64,000 bases of DNA, from NCBI GenBank assembly GCA_963709175.1, contig CAVPVK010000011.1, positions 186,001 to 250,000 of the forward strand, in the 5' to 3' direction. The notes beneath the pieces are model-generated. The model saw nothing but the letters and a program-made list of their open reading frames with translations, made no database searches and had not been told where the DNA came from. The position numbers were made by a program, and so were the translations under genes. Below are positions 47,278-56,747 of this stretch, in pieces; position 1 is the stretch's first letter, and each line of letters opens with the position of its first letter. The DNA comes from JANXQG01 sp963709175. GTDB lineage: Bacteria; Planctomycetota; Planctomycetia; Pirellulales; Thermoguttaceae.

Positions 47278-50200
47278 GTGATTCGCACCGTTACGTTTGT
47301 CTGCGCCGTCTCATTGCTTTTCGTCACGGCCATCCAGGGCCAGGATGCCATCTGGCTGGAAGGAGAGCAGCCGGCCACCAAGAATGTCGAGGTCAAAGTG
47401 GAGGCTTTTGGACGTACCGAGCTGCTTGCCGGCGGGAAATGGCTTAGGCTGCAAGTGGACCAGCAGGACGTGGCCAAGATACTGCCCAAGGAAGGGGCCT
47501 TGCTGGGTTACCAGTTCCCGACCTCCGTGGGCGGCAACTACGAGGTCTGGGCCCGCATCGGCTACGAAGGCGTTCGCTCGCCCTTCGAATGGCGAATCGA
47601 CCAAGGCCCCTGGCAGCCGATCAAGCCGTCCGATCCGGGCATCGACCTGACGGACCTGGCCACGTGGTCCCCCGTGGCCTGGCTGAAACTGGGAAACGCC
47701 GGCCTGGCGGTGGGCAAGCACGCGTTCGAGTTCCGCGTCAAGGCGTGGTCGAAGGTGGAGAACGGCAAGTTGGCACCGCAAGGCGTTCTCTTCGCCTGCG
47801 ACGCGATCTGCCTGTCCCAGCGGCCGTTTCGTCCCAATGGGAAATTCAAGCCCGGCGAGGACTGGCAGAACCAGAAGGACAGGAAAGCGGCCCGGCAGGT
47901 TTTCGAGTTCAAGACCGGTGGAGCGGGCCGAACGCCGGCCCGCCGGAACGGGTCGAAGCGCCGCTGGGCGGCCTGTGGCAAGTGGCGCGGTTCGACGAGC
48001 AGGAGGTCGTGGACCGCGACGGCCCAACCATGACGATCCCCGATGCCGGCCAATTGTTCTGGATGGGCACCACGGTGCCGGCGAACAAGTTCCAGGACCG
48101 GCCGGAGCTGTTGCAGTGCCACCGGCTGATCTACCGCGCACGGGTTAAGGTGCCCGCCGAGCTGGCCGGCCGATCGTTCGTATTCCGCTTTCCGGCGGTG
48201 AACCTCTTCGCCAGCCTGCTCGTCAACGGCCGGTACTGCGGTTTCACCAAGGCGCCTTATGCCCTTTGGGAGTGCGATGCCACGTCCGCGATCCGGCCTG
48301 GCGAGGTAAACGAGGTCTGTGTCGTGATCAAGGACTCCTATTACGCGGTCAGCCCCAAGCTCGCCGGCCCCGGCGCTCGCGGAGCAGCTTCGGCGTGCCC
48401 CTCGACATGTTGAGCCAGAACTGGATGATCGCCCATTTCGATTATCCGATCGGCACGGGCGTCGGCAACGTTGTCACGTCGTCGGGCATTCTGCTGGCGC
48501 CCGGCCTGGTGGCGGCGGGACCGGTATACACCAGCGACGTCTTTGCCATTCCCTCGGTGAAGAGGAAGACACTGGGGCTGGAAATCACGGTGACCAATCC
48601 CACGTCGCAGCGGCGGAAAATCCAGTTGGTCAATGAGATCCTGCCGGCAGCCCCTGCCGGAGTTCCGCCTTCAGGCGGGAGTCGCAGCAAGCACCGCTTG
48701 AAGGCGGCACTAGGAACGCTGCGGCCGAGAAGGTCTTCGTGACCGCGGAGGTGTCGCCGGATGCGGGCAAAGAGGCGGTCGTCAAACTCTCCGAACCATG
48801 GGCGAATCCGAAGCTCTGGTGGCCCGACGATCCGCAGATGTACCGCATCGTCACGAAAGTCCTCATGGACGGTAAGGTGGTTGACGTGCGCGCACACGCC
48901 CTTCGGCTTCCGGGAATGGGAATGGGACGGCCCGCAGTTTCGGCTCAATGGCCTGCCCTGGAATCTCCGCGGCGACACAGGCTTCGGGGTCGACGGCGCT
49001 CGGCAACGGCACCGTGCAGGACACGGTGGACTACATCCGCCAGACCCAGGCAGAACCACATCCGCTACTGGAAGTCGACAGGCTGCGGCGGCCTGGCGAA
49101 TTCGCAGGTCCTGGACGAGATGGACGCCAACGGCGTCGATCGTCCGCCGCGACGGCATCATGGACGGCATGGGCTGCAATTACATGCAGCCATCGGCGGC
49201 AACAAGGACCTTTTCGACAACTGGATGGTCCAGCTCCAGGCGATGGTCAAGGAGGAGCGGAACCATCCCTCGATCTTCGCCTGGTCGATTGAAAACGAGC
49301 TGACGCTGATCAACGCCCGCAACTTGGGCCAACTGGACAGGGTCGAGCCGCGGATCACGCGGGCGGCCAAGATGGTGATGGCCATGGATCCCACGCGGCC
49401 GGCGATGATCGACGGCGGCAACTGCCTGCGCGACCAATCGTTGCCGGTCAACGGCTCGCACTACATCGAGGGAAGCATCACGGCGCCGGGCATCGCACTG
49501 CGCGAATATCCGGATCAGGCCTACACCTGGGAGAAGATCATCGCGAACGAGAAACAGTGCTTCCCACTGGCCTTGGACCGGCCGATCCTCATGGGCGAGT
49601 GCTTCTTCATGAGCGGTTTCACACCCGGCGAGATGGGCCAATTCGGCGGCGAGGGCTGCTTCGCCGGCGTGGGGCCCAGCACGCAGCGCGGCGGCGGCCT
49701 GTTTGCCAAGATGATGACCGAGGGCTTCCGCTGGCACGGCATCGCCGGCTGGGAGTTTTGCAGCGGCAGCGGCGAATTCGGCAACATGCACTGCAACTCG
49801 CAGAAGCCGGTAGCCCTCTTCTGCCGCCAGTGGAACTGGACGTTCGGCTCCGGGGGCAGCGAATCGACCGCGACGCTCAAGCTCTTCAACGACACCCGCT
49901 TCGCCGACCCCATCGACGCCGCCTGGCAATTGCGCGTCGGCGGCAAGCCGGTTGCCGGCGAGCGGCAGACGTTCGCCCTGGCCCCTTGCGAGCACCGCGA
50001 GTTCGATGTGTGCTGTCAAGGTCGCCGCCGCGTTACCGCGGCGCACGGCCGGCGCAGTTCATCCTCACCTGCACACGCGGCGGCAAGGAGGTCTTCCGCG
50101 AGGTCAAGCCCGTGTCGGATCATCGATCCCAACGCGGGTCCGAAACCCGCCGTGGCGGGTCGCTCGCTTGCGGGTCACGACCTGGTCGTGCTCGATCCGC

Positions 50201-52497
50201 TAGGCTCGGTCAAGGCAACGATTGCGGCCCGCGGCATCGCTTTCACCGAGGTCCGCCTCCGCTGGCCGAGATCCCCGTCAAGGCCAGGGTCGTGGTCGTC
50301 GGCAAGGACGCCCTCAACGCCCGCGAAGCCACCGATCCGAAGTGGACGGCCCTGGCCGGCAACGGGGCTAAGGTGCTGGTCCTCGACCAGGCCCATCCGC
50401 TGCACTACCAGGCACCTGCCTACGGACATCGTGCCCACCGATTTCGTGGGCCGCGTGGCCTTCGAGGAGAACACCGAGCACCCGATCTTCAAGGGCCTGG
50501 AGCAAGACGACTTCTTCACTTGGGCCAAGGACCACATCGTCTACCGCAACGTCTACACGAAACCGACCCGCGGGGCAACCTCCCTGGCCCATTGCGACAA
50601 GGAACTGGGCTTCTCGGCCATTGCCGAGTGCCCGGTTAACGACGGACTGCTCTTGCTCTGCCAGATGGTCGTGGGCGAGAAGCTGGACTTCGAGCCGGCT
50701 GGCCCAGCGGCTCTTCGACAACATGCTGGCCTATTGCGCCGACTACGTGCCGGTCCGCCGCGAGCACGGCCGTCGTCATGGCCGAAGAGCAGCCCGGCGC
50801 TGAAGCTGCTCCGCGAGTTGCGGCCTGAAGTTCGACCTTTGCCGGCGACGTGCTCTGACGGCCATCGGCGACGGCAAGCACCAGGTCGTTGTCTTCGACG
50901 CCACGCCGGCGGCGCTCGCATCGCTGGCCGGCAACTCGACAAGGTGCGGGCCTTCACGGCCAAGGGCGGCTGGCTGATGGCCTGGGGCCTCGCGCCCGAC
51001 GGGCTGGCCAGCTTCAACAAGCTTGTGGGCGTCGAGCACGTGCTGCGGCCCTTCGAGATGGAAACGTCAATCTGCCCGCCGCTCCGCGACCCGCTCCTCT
51101 CGGGCCTGTCGGTCCGCGACGTGGCCATGGAGTCGACCGAGCAGATGTATCGCTGGGCGGCCGACAAGTACATGGTGGACGACGAGTTCACCTGGATCGT
51201 GGACTTCGACGACATCGCGCCCTTCTGCGAGTTCCCCGGGGCCAAGGCCGGCGACCATGCGGCCGCCCGCAAGGCCCAGGCCAATTGGCCGCGGAACGTC
51301 GTCAACGGCTTCACCCACGATTTGGATCTTGAGCTACTACATGGACACGGCCGCGCCGAAGTGTCGAACTGAAGCTTGCCCCGGCGCGGAGCGGATCAAG
51401 CACTTCTCGATCATGCTGAATTGCGATTATGCCGCAGCCCGGCAAGGTCAACCTGTACTTCGACGACGACCCCAAGCCCGGGCCGTGTTGCGACCAGGCC
51501 CGACCGCTCCCGCCAGGAGTTCGACCTCTCGCCGCGGCGGTCCTCGCGGCTGGTGATCGAGCTGGCCGAGTTCGAGAAGGCCGGCGAGCCCCACCGGCCT
51601 CGACTTATGTGCGGCTGGAGCGTGGATCGCTCCGACCAATGGCGGCAGAAAGTCAAGCCGCTGTTGCAGTATCGGCGGGCTGGTCAAGTATCCCATGGGC
51701 CAGGGCGGCATGGTGCTGAACCAGTTGTCTGGTCAAGCCGGCCGAAGCAGAATCCCGTCAACGCGCAGAAGAAAAGCAACATCGTCGCGGCATTGCTTCG
51801 CAACATGCATGCCACTTTCACGGGCGGCAAGGTTCTGACGACGGCCAACCTCAAGTATCAGCCGCTGCCGTTGGAGGAGCAGTGCAACCAGTACCTGTCG
51901 ATGCGAGCGCGGCTGGTTCGGCGGCACCACCGGCGACCTGAGCCTCATCCCCGTCGGCATGCAGACCTTGGCCGGCGTGCACCTACGCGATCCGCGACTC
52001 ACCGCACCTCGCCCGTGCCTTCGTGCGTCATGTTGGACGGGCCACTGGCCCACGGCAAGCTGCCAAAGGCGGTCAAGGGGCTGCGGGCCAACTGCAAGGC
52101 CGACGTGCTGTTCTTCTTACACACCTTCTACCAGACCGCCCCTACCTGGGCGCTGCTGCCTCGGGACCGGCCGCCGGCGATGGTCTTCAAGTACGTGGTC
52201 CACTACGCCGACGGCAAGACCGCCGAGGTGCCGGTGCGTTTCAGCCAGGGGGTCGACAATTGGACCACGAAGTCGCCCGCCGGGCTGAAGGACGCCGCCT
52301 TGGCCTGGGCGGCACCGTTCCCCGGCGACAAATCGGGGGAGCAGGCGGTGCTGTATTCTCTCGCCTGGACCAACCCGTGGCCGAAGGAGATCATCGCCGG
52401 CATCGATCTGGTCCGCGAGGGGGCCGACGGCGACGGAGGCGGCACACCCGTGCTGCTGGCGATCACGGCCGCTCGGGCAATGGGAGGCATTCCGTGA
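47278..52497 (+). pseudogene. Exported glycoside hydrolase family 2-like protein, frame broken many times
   Basis: Joined pieces give about 1,700 residues. A GTG start at 47278 begins a signal (FVCAVSLLFVTAIQG), followed by a carbohydrate-binding-like region (YEVWARIGYEGVRSPFEWRI), a GH2 sugar-binding and sandwich region (VFRFPAVNLFASLLVNGRYC; SEPWANPKLWWPDDPQMYRI), and a TIM barrel with NHPSIFAWSIENEL (acid/base Glu) and ILMGECFFMSG (candidate nucleophile). Later parts include an amidotransferase-like domain and a C-terminal sandwich (VRFSQGVDNWTTKSPAGLKD). At least a dozen one-base shifts occur (for example near 47930, 48385, 48905, 48975, 49045, 49130, 49195, 50020, 50255, 50415, 50705). 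A palindromic repeat also interrupts it at 48659. Codons are otherwise well kept, which points to sequence errors as much as decay. Confidence 0.65.
48659..48719. repeat. Palindromic element inserted in the glycoside-hydrolase-like gene
   Basis: A left arm starting GGAGTTCCGCCTTCAGG (48659) and a right arm (48694-48719) form an inverted repeat with a small gap. It interrupts the reading between QLVNEILPA and AEKVFVTAEVSPDAG. The arms match the element at 41766-41843. Confidence 0.65.
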
Positions 52498-52505
52498 ACA
52501 CATAG

Positions 52506-52745
52506 GTACGCCCGGTTCAGTACCTGCGGCGCGATGCCAGGTTGGGCTGCTTGCGGCTGGCACGGGCGTTGCGGGACTGCTGCGAGGCCGGCAAGGCGTC
52601 CAAGTTCGTGGCCGTCGTACTGGATTGCGTCAGCCAAGCCGCCATGGAATTCTATCAGCAACGGTGGTTCGCTGAGCTGCCCGGGCATCCGCATCGATTA
52701 TTCGTCAGTGCGAAGCATCTCGATTCGATCGAGGAGGTCCCGTAG
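52506..52745 (+). pseudogene. C-terminal remnant of a GNAT acetyltransferase
   Basis: An open frame of about 79 codons reads RPVQYLRRDARLGCLRLARA, then CVSQAAMEFYQQRWFAELPG and HPHRLFVSAKHLDSI. This matches the C-terminal half of GCN5-type acetyltransferases of the toxin-like (TacT) group: acetyl-CoA loop region, the AxxFYxxxGF-like motif and the RLFxxxxxL end. The N-terminal half is absent, because a stop lies just upstream and the glycoside hydrolase gene ends at 52497. The acetyl-CoA-binding motif itself looks shortened (RLGC instead of a Q/RxxGxG/A run). It overlaps the 3' end of the glycosyltransferase gene on the other strand. Confidence 0.5.
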
Positions 52746-53466
52746 GCGTCAAAGCCAACCGTCGCCGCAACCGCCAGAGCCCCGCCACAATCCGCGGCAG
52801 TTCGCGGAGCATGTGCAAGTGGCCGCCCGGCACCTCTCGCCACTCGATCGGCACTTCCACTACCTGCATGCCGAACCGCCGGGCAAGGACGAGCAGCTCC
52901 AGGTCGAACAGGTAGCGGACTTCCTTGAGGTCGGCGAAAAGGCGTCGCCCGGCTGCCGCACGAAACATCTTGAATCCGCATTGGGTATCAAGCACCTCGA
53001 TGTTGAGCATGCGTCGGGCAGCCGCGGCGAAGAGTCGTCCCGCCAGTTGCCGTCGCCAATCGCGGGCGCGGCGAATGGCCGGATCGGGCGCGACGCGCGA
53101 GCCGATCGCCACATCGGCCCCGCGGGCGATGGCCGCGGCCAGCCGGGCGTGCTCCTCGATCGGCGCGGCTCCGTCCGCATCGGCGAACAAGAGACTTTCG
53201 CCACACGCCGCCAAAACGCCCGTCCGCACCGCGGCGCCCTTTCCCTGGTTCTGGGCATGCCGCAACAGACGCAGTTGCGGCCAGAAGGCGACTCGCGACT
53301 CAACGACGGCCTCAGTCCCGTCGCGGCTGCCGTCATCGACGACAATCACCTCGTAGGGCTGCCGGAAGTCCTTGTCCAAATACGCACGTACACGGTCCAG
53401 ATAGGGAGGCAAGCGCAGGGCCTCGTCGAACGCGGGCAGAATCAGGGAAATGGCGAGGGCGGGCAT
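52705..53466 (-). CDS. Family 2 glycosyltransferase (dolichyl-phosphate glucosyltransferase-like)
   Basis: A 253-residue GT2 enzyme without membrane helices at its end. It has SLILPAFDEALRLPPYL, VIVVDDGSRDGTEAVV, the NQGKGAAVRTG segment, the DxD-type metal site FADADGAAP, and DTQCGFKMFRAAAGRRLFAD. This order is that of dolichyl-phosphate beta-glucosyltransferase-like proteins, which load a sugar onto a lipid carrier. A TIGR03663-type glycosyltransferase gene lies 0.9 kb away on the other strand and could use such a lipid-linked sugar. Confidence 0.9.
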   Translation of the reverse strand: MPALAISLILPAFDEALRLPPYLDRVRAYLDKDFRQPYEVIVVDDGSRDGTEAVVESRVAFWPQLRLLRHAQNQGKGAAVRTGVLAACGESLLFADADGAAPIEEHARLAAAIARGADVAIGSRVAPDPAIRRARDWRRQLAGRLFAAAARRMLNIEVLDTQCGFKMFRAAAGRRLFADLKEVRYLFDLELLVLARRFGMQVVEVPIEWREVPGGHLHMLRELPRIVAGLWRLRRRLALTPTGPPRSNRDASH

Positions 53467-53499
53467 GCAGGCAGGGATTGGACACGCGGAACTAAGATT

Positions 53500-53556
53500 T
53501 CAGGTCTCAAATCCCAGATTTCAAATCTGAAACCTGAAATATCTGAGATCTGAAGT
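53500..53556. repeat. Second full copy of the ATTTCAAATCTGAGATC-type repeat
   Basis: Interleaved words such as CAGATTTCAAATCTG, GAAACCTGAAATATC and GAGATCTGAAG occur in direct and inverted order within 57 bases between divergent genes, as at 5716-5764. Confidence 0.5.
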
Positions 53557-53658
53557 CGGCATTCAAGCTAATTCGAAACACTTGCAAGGTAAAGTCGCGG
53601 CATCTATAGTAAATGAATCGTCAGTAAACCGCAAACTACCCCCCCAACCTGAACTCCC

Positions 53659-54363
53659 ATGACTCGCCTGTACCCCCTCCACGCTTCCCTAATTGCACTT
53701 TTCGCCGCAGCCTTGTGCCAGCCGTCGCAGCCCGCCACCGCGGACGACAACCTCGTTCCCTTGAAATACGAGGCCCCGAAGGCCCTTTTCGTGGGCACGC
53801 CCAAGAATATCAAGGCCAGCGCGACGCTCGAGCCGTATTCGGAAAAGCCTGCCGCACCGTTGATGATTCCCGCCGGTTGCACCAATCTGGCGGCCAAGAA
53901 GAAAGTAACTTCCAGCGATCCGGCGCCCATCATTGGCGAGTTGTCGCTGGTCACCGACGGCGACAAGGACGGCTCCGACGGCAGCTTCGTCGAGCTGGCG
54001 CCGGGCAAGCAGTGGGTGCAGATCGACCTGGAACAGCCAGCCGACCTGTCCGCCGTGGTAATCTGGCACTACCACGCCGAAGGCCGCGTCTACCATAGCA
54101 TCGTGGTCCAGGTCTCCGACGATCCCGAATTCACCAAGGACGTCAAGACCGTCTTCAATAGTGATTTCGCCAATGCCTTGGGTTTTGGCGCGGGCAAGCA
54201 ACTGGAGTACATTGACGATTACCGCGGCAAGGCCATCGCCGTCAAGGACGCCAAGGGCAGACCGGTCCGCGGCCGCTATGTCCGCTTGTGGTCCAACGGC
54301 AATACTTCCAACGACCAAAACCACTACATTGAAGTGGAAGTCTACGGCAAGCCGCTTAAATGA
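53659..54363 (+). CDS. Exported discoidin (F5/8 type C)-like protein
   Basis: A 234-residue protein with a signal peptide (ASLIALFAAALCQPSQPATA). The domain reads CTNLAAKKKVTSSDPAPIIG, LVTDGDKDGSDGSFVELAPG, KQWVQIDLEQPADLSAVVIW and a C-terminal GRYVRLWSNGNT with YIEVEVYG. These are the strands of a galactose-binding, F5/8 C-like beta sandwich, which suggests a role in binding carbohydrate outside the cell. Its stop codon overlaps the start of the next gene by four bases (ATGA). Confidence 0.75.
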   Translation: MTRLYPLHASLIALFAAALCQPSQPATADDNLVPLKYEAPKALFVGTPKNIKASATLEPYSEKPAAPLMIPAGCTNLAAKKKVTSSDPAPIIGELSLVTDGDKDGSDGSFVELAPGKQWVQIDLEQPADLSAVVIWHYHAEGRVYHSIVVQVSDDPEFTKDVKTVFNSDFANALGFGAGKQLEYIDDYRGKAIAVKDAKGRPVRGRYVRLWSNGNTSNDQNHYIEVEVYGKPLK

Positions 54364-56009
54364 GCCGCAGCCGTTTGTTCCTGGCGGCCGCATTGTTGGC
54401 CACGATGGCCCTGGCGGCCGCCATGCGGCTGCCCGGCCTCAGCCAGCGGCCCATGCACGCCGACGAGGCGAACCAGGCGGTCAAGGCCGCGCGGCTGTAC
54501 GAATCGGGCCAGTACGATTACGACACCACCGACCATCACGGCCCTACGCTGTACTGGTTGACACTGCCTTCCTTGGCCGTCAGCGGTGCCAAGGGCCTGG
54601 CCGATAGCGGAGAACTCGCTTACCGCATCGTGCCTGTCATCTTCGGCCTGGGTCTGATTCCTTTGCTCGCGCTGCTGGCCGACGGGCTGGGCCGGACAGC
54701 GGCGATCGCGGCAGCTTTGCTGACCGCCATCTCGCCCGCGATGGTCTTTTTTAGCCGCTATTATATCCAAGAGACGCTACTGGTCTTCTTCATGCTGGCC
54801 GTGCTGGGGTTCGGGTGGCGCTACGCTCGTAGCCGCCGCATGGGTTGGGTGCTCGCGGCCGGGGCCGCGGTCGGCATGATGTATGCCACGAAAGAGACGT
54901 GGATCCTCTCGGCCGCCGCGGCGGTGCTCGCGGCCGGACTGACCTGGGGCTGGTCGCGGCTGTACGATCCACAAGTGCCCGGGCCAAACTCCCCAAGTCG
55001 TGCGACGTGCTTGCGGGTGGTCCTTCATGTCCTCGCGGGCGTGCTGATGGCTTGTTTTGTCGCGGGCGCCTTCTTTTCCATGTTCGGACGCCATTGGGCC
55101 GGCCCGTGGGAATCCATTCGGGCCTACGCCAACTATTTCCACCGCGGCAGCCAAGGGGGCGAACACGCCGAACCGTGGTATTATTATTTGCAGATTCTAT
55201 TCGCCTACCGCCCGTCGAAACGGATCTTTTGGAGCGAGGGGATGATTGCCGCGCTGGCGTTGCTCGGCGCGATCTCCGCATTGCGTCTCCGCGTTTTCGC
55301 GTCCCCATCTATTCCCTTCTCTTCCCCCTCCCCTGCCCTGCTCCGCTTCTTGACCTTCTTTACTTTCCTGCTGACGCTGCTCTATAGTCTGGTCAACTAC
55401 AAGACGCCTTGGTGCGCGTTGAGCTTCCTCATGGGCATGATTTTGTTGGCGGGCGTGGGCGCGGCAGTCTTCGTCCGCATCGCCCCGAATTGGCCACTGA
55501 AGCTGCTTGCCGCCACTTTACTTGCCGTGGGCGCTGGACATCTCGATTGGGAGTCCTGGCAATTGAACTTCAATCCGCGTTACCTGGCTGATCCGTCGAA
55601 CCCCTATGTCTACGCCCATACTCCCATGCCCTTGCCGAAACTCGGCGCACGGCTCGATCGACTGGCCGAGCGCGTGCCGCAGGGCCGTGACCTGTGGATC
55701 CAAGTAGTCGTACCCGAGAATTACTGGCCCCTGCCCTGGTATCTGCGGCGGTTTGACGAAAGGCGGATCGGCTACTGGCTCGATCCAAATGTCTGGAAGG
55801 AGGAACGCGACCGCTTTCCGCCACCAGCAATCCTCATTCTTGGCGGCGATGTCGAGAGTGATGGCTTGGCTGCTGGCCCGGTAGAATATTGCGGCCCGGT
55901 GAACGAATCGCTGCGACCGGGGGTGTTGATCAGGGTCTACGTTCGTAAGGACCTCTGGCCAATCTACATCGAATGCCAGAACGAAAAGGCGGCGGCCCCC
56001 AAGACCTAA
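54360..56009 (+). CDS. TIGR03663-type membrane glycosyltransferase
   Basis: A 549-residue polytopic membrane protein related to dolichyl-phosphate-mannose-protein mannosyltransferases (ArnT/PMT fold). The N-terminal SQRPMHADEANQAVKAARLY carries the acidic motif of the first periplasmic loop and is followed by DYDTTDHHGPTLYWLTLP. About ten hydrophobic helices follow, then a soluble C-terminal domain from about residue 415. It likely transfers a sugar from a lipid carrier to a substrate in the periplasm. It is translationally coupled to the discoidin-like gene upstream. Confidence 0.88.
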   Translation: MSRSRLFLAAALLATMALAAAMRLPGLSQRPMHADEANQAVKAARLYESGQYDYDTTDHHGPTLYWLTLPSLAVSGAKGLADSGELAYRIVPVIFGLGLIPLLALLADGLGRTAAIAAALLTAISPAMVFFSRYYIQETLLVFFMLAVLGFGWRYARSRRMGWVLAAGAAVGMMYATKETWILSAAAAVLAAGLTWGWSRLYDPQVPGPNSPSRATCLRVVLHVLAGVLMACFVAGAFFSMFGRHWAGPWESIRAYANYFHRGSQGGEHAEPWYYYLQILFAYRPSKRIFWSEGMIAALALLGAISALRLRVFASPSIPFSSPSPALLRFLTFFTFLLTLLYSLVNYKTPWCALSFLMGMILLAGVGAAVFVRIAPNWPLKLLAATLLAVGAGHLDWESWQLNFNPRYLADPSNPYVYAHTPMPLPKLGARLDRLAERVPQGRDLWIQVVVPENYWPLPWYLRRFDERRIGYWLDPNVWKEERDRFPPPAILILGGDVESDGLAAGPVEYCGPVNESLRPGVLIRVYVRKDLWPIYIECQNEKAAAPKT

Positions 56010-56074
56010 GGCCCAATACCGGTTGCCTCTTTGCGGCCGGCGCGATATTCTTATTCGTTCAATTAGAGTGCAGC

Positions 56075-56174
56075 GTAGGCCGGAATAAGCTCGCGCAGTT
56101 CCGACGAAGACTTGTTTGAGTTCTGCCAGAACCGACCCTGCTGCGCGGGTGCCCCAAAGCTTGTTCCGGCCTAC
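56075..56174. repeat. GTAGGCCGGAAYAAGC inverted repeat
   Basis: GTAGGCCGGAATAAGC (56075-56090) and its inverted copy with one mismatch (56159-56174) bound a 100-bp element. Inner arms (TCGCGCAG and CTGCGCGG) give further pairing. It looks like a MITE/REP-type intergenic element. Confidence 0.6.
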
Positions 56175-56199
56175 CGCTTCCCTGCCTTTGGAGAGTATC

Positions 56200-56739
56200 A
56201 TGTTCCGCAAGATTCTGCCGCTCTGTTTGCTTCTCTCGTTGGTCGGCGCCGTTGCCTTGGCCAAACCCGGCCAGGTGATTATCATCCGCCACGGTGAGAA
56301 GCCGGCCGAGGGCGACGACCTGACCGTGAAGGGCCGCGAACGGGCTGCGGCCTTGGCCCCCTTCTTCCAAGACGGCGACTATCGCCCGGTGGCCATTTAT
56401 GCCTGTAGCCCTAGCGAAGAGCATCATTCTCGCCGCTGCGTGGAAACAGCGACGCCCTTGGCTGAAGCCATGAAGATGACGCTGAAGACGTTTCATCACG
56501 GCGATTTTGCCCCGATGGCCAAAGAGATTCTCTCCAGCCCGGAGTATGACGGCAAGATCGTGCTGATCTGCTGGTCGCACAAGGAGATACCGGCCGTGGC
56601 CGCGGCACTGGGCGTCGCCGATCCTCCCAAGTGGCGGGGCGAGGTCTTTGATCGCCTCTGGATCATCCGCTTTAGCGACGGCAAGGCCACAATGCACGAC
56701 GCGCCGCAACGCCTGCTCTATGACGACTCGGCCAAATAG
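56200..56739 (+). CDS. Exported histidine phosphatase superfamily protein
   Basis: A 179-residue phosphatase. The ATG at 56200 has GGAGAG upstream and begins a signal peptide (ILPLCLLLSLVGAVALA). The RHG box (VIIIRHGEKP) has the nucleophilic His; LTVKGRERAAALAPFF and the second His (LICWSHKEIPAVA) complete the active site. The substrate is unknown. It converges on the PstS-like gene, with a gap of eight bases, so a role in phosphate scavenging is possible but not shown. Confidence 0.85.
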   Translation: MFRKILPLCLLLSLVGAVALAKPGQVIIIRHGEKPAEGDDLTVKGRERAAALAPFFQDGDYRPVAIYACSPSEEHHSRRCVETATPLAEAMKMTLKTFHHGDFAPMAKEILSSPEYDGKIVLICWSHKEIPAVAAALGVADPPKWRGEVFDRLWIIRFSDGKATMHDAPQRLLYDDSAK

Positions 56740-56747
56740 CACGCCGC

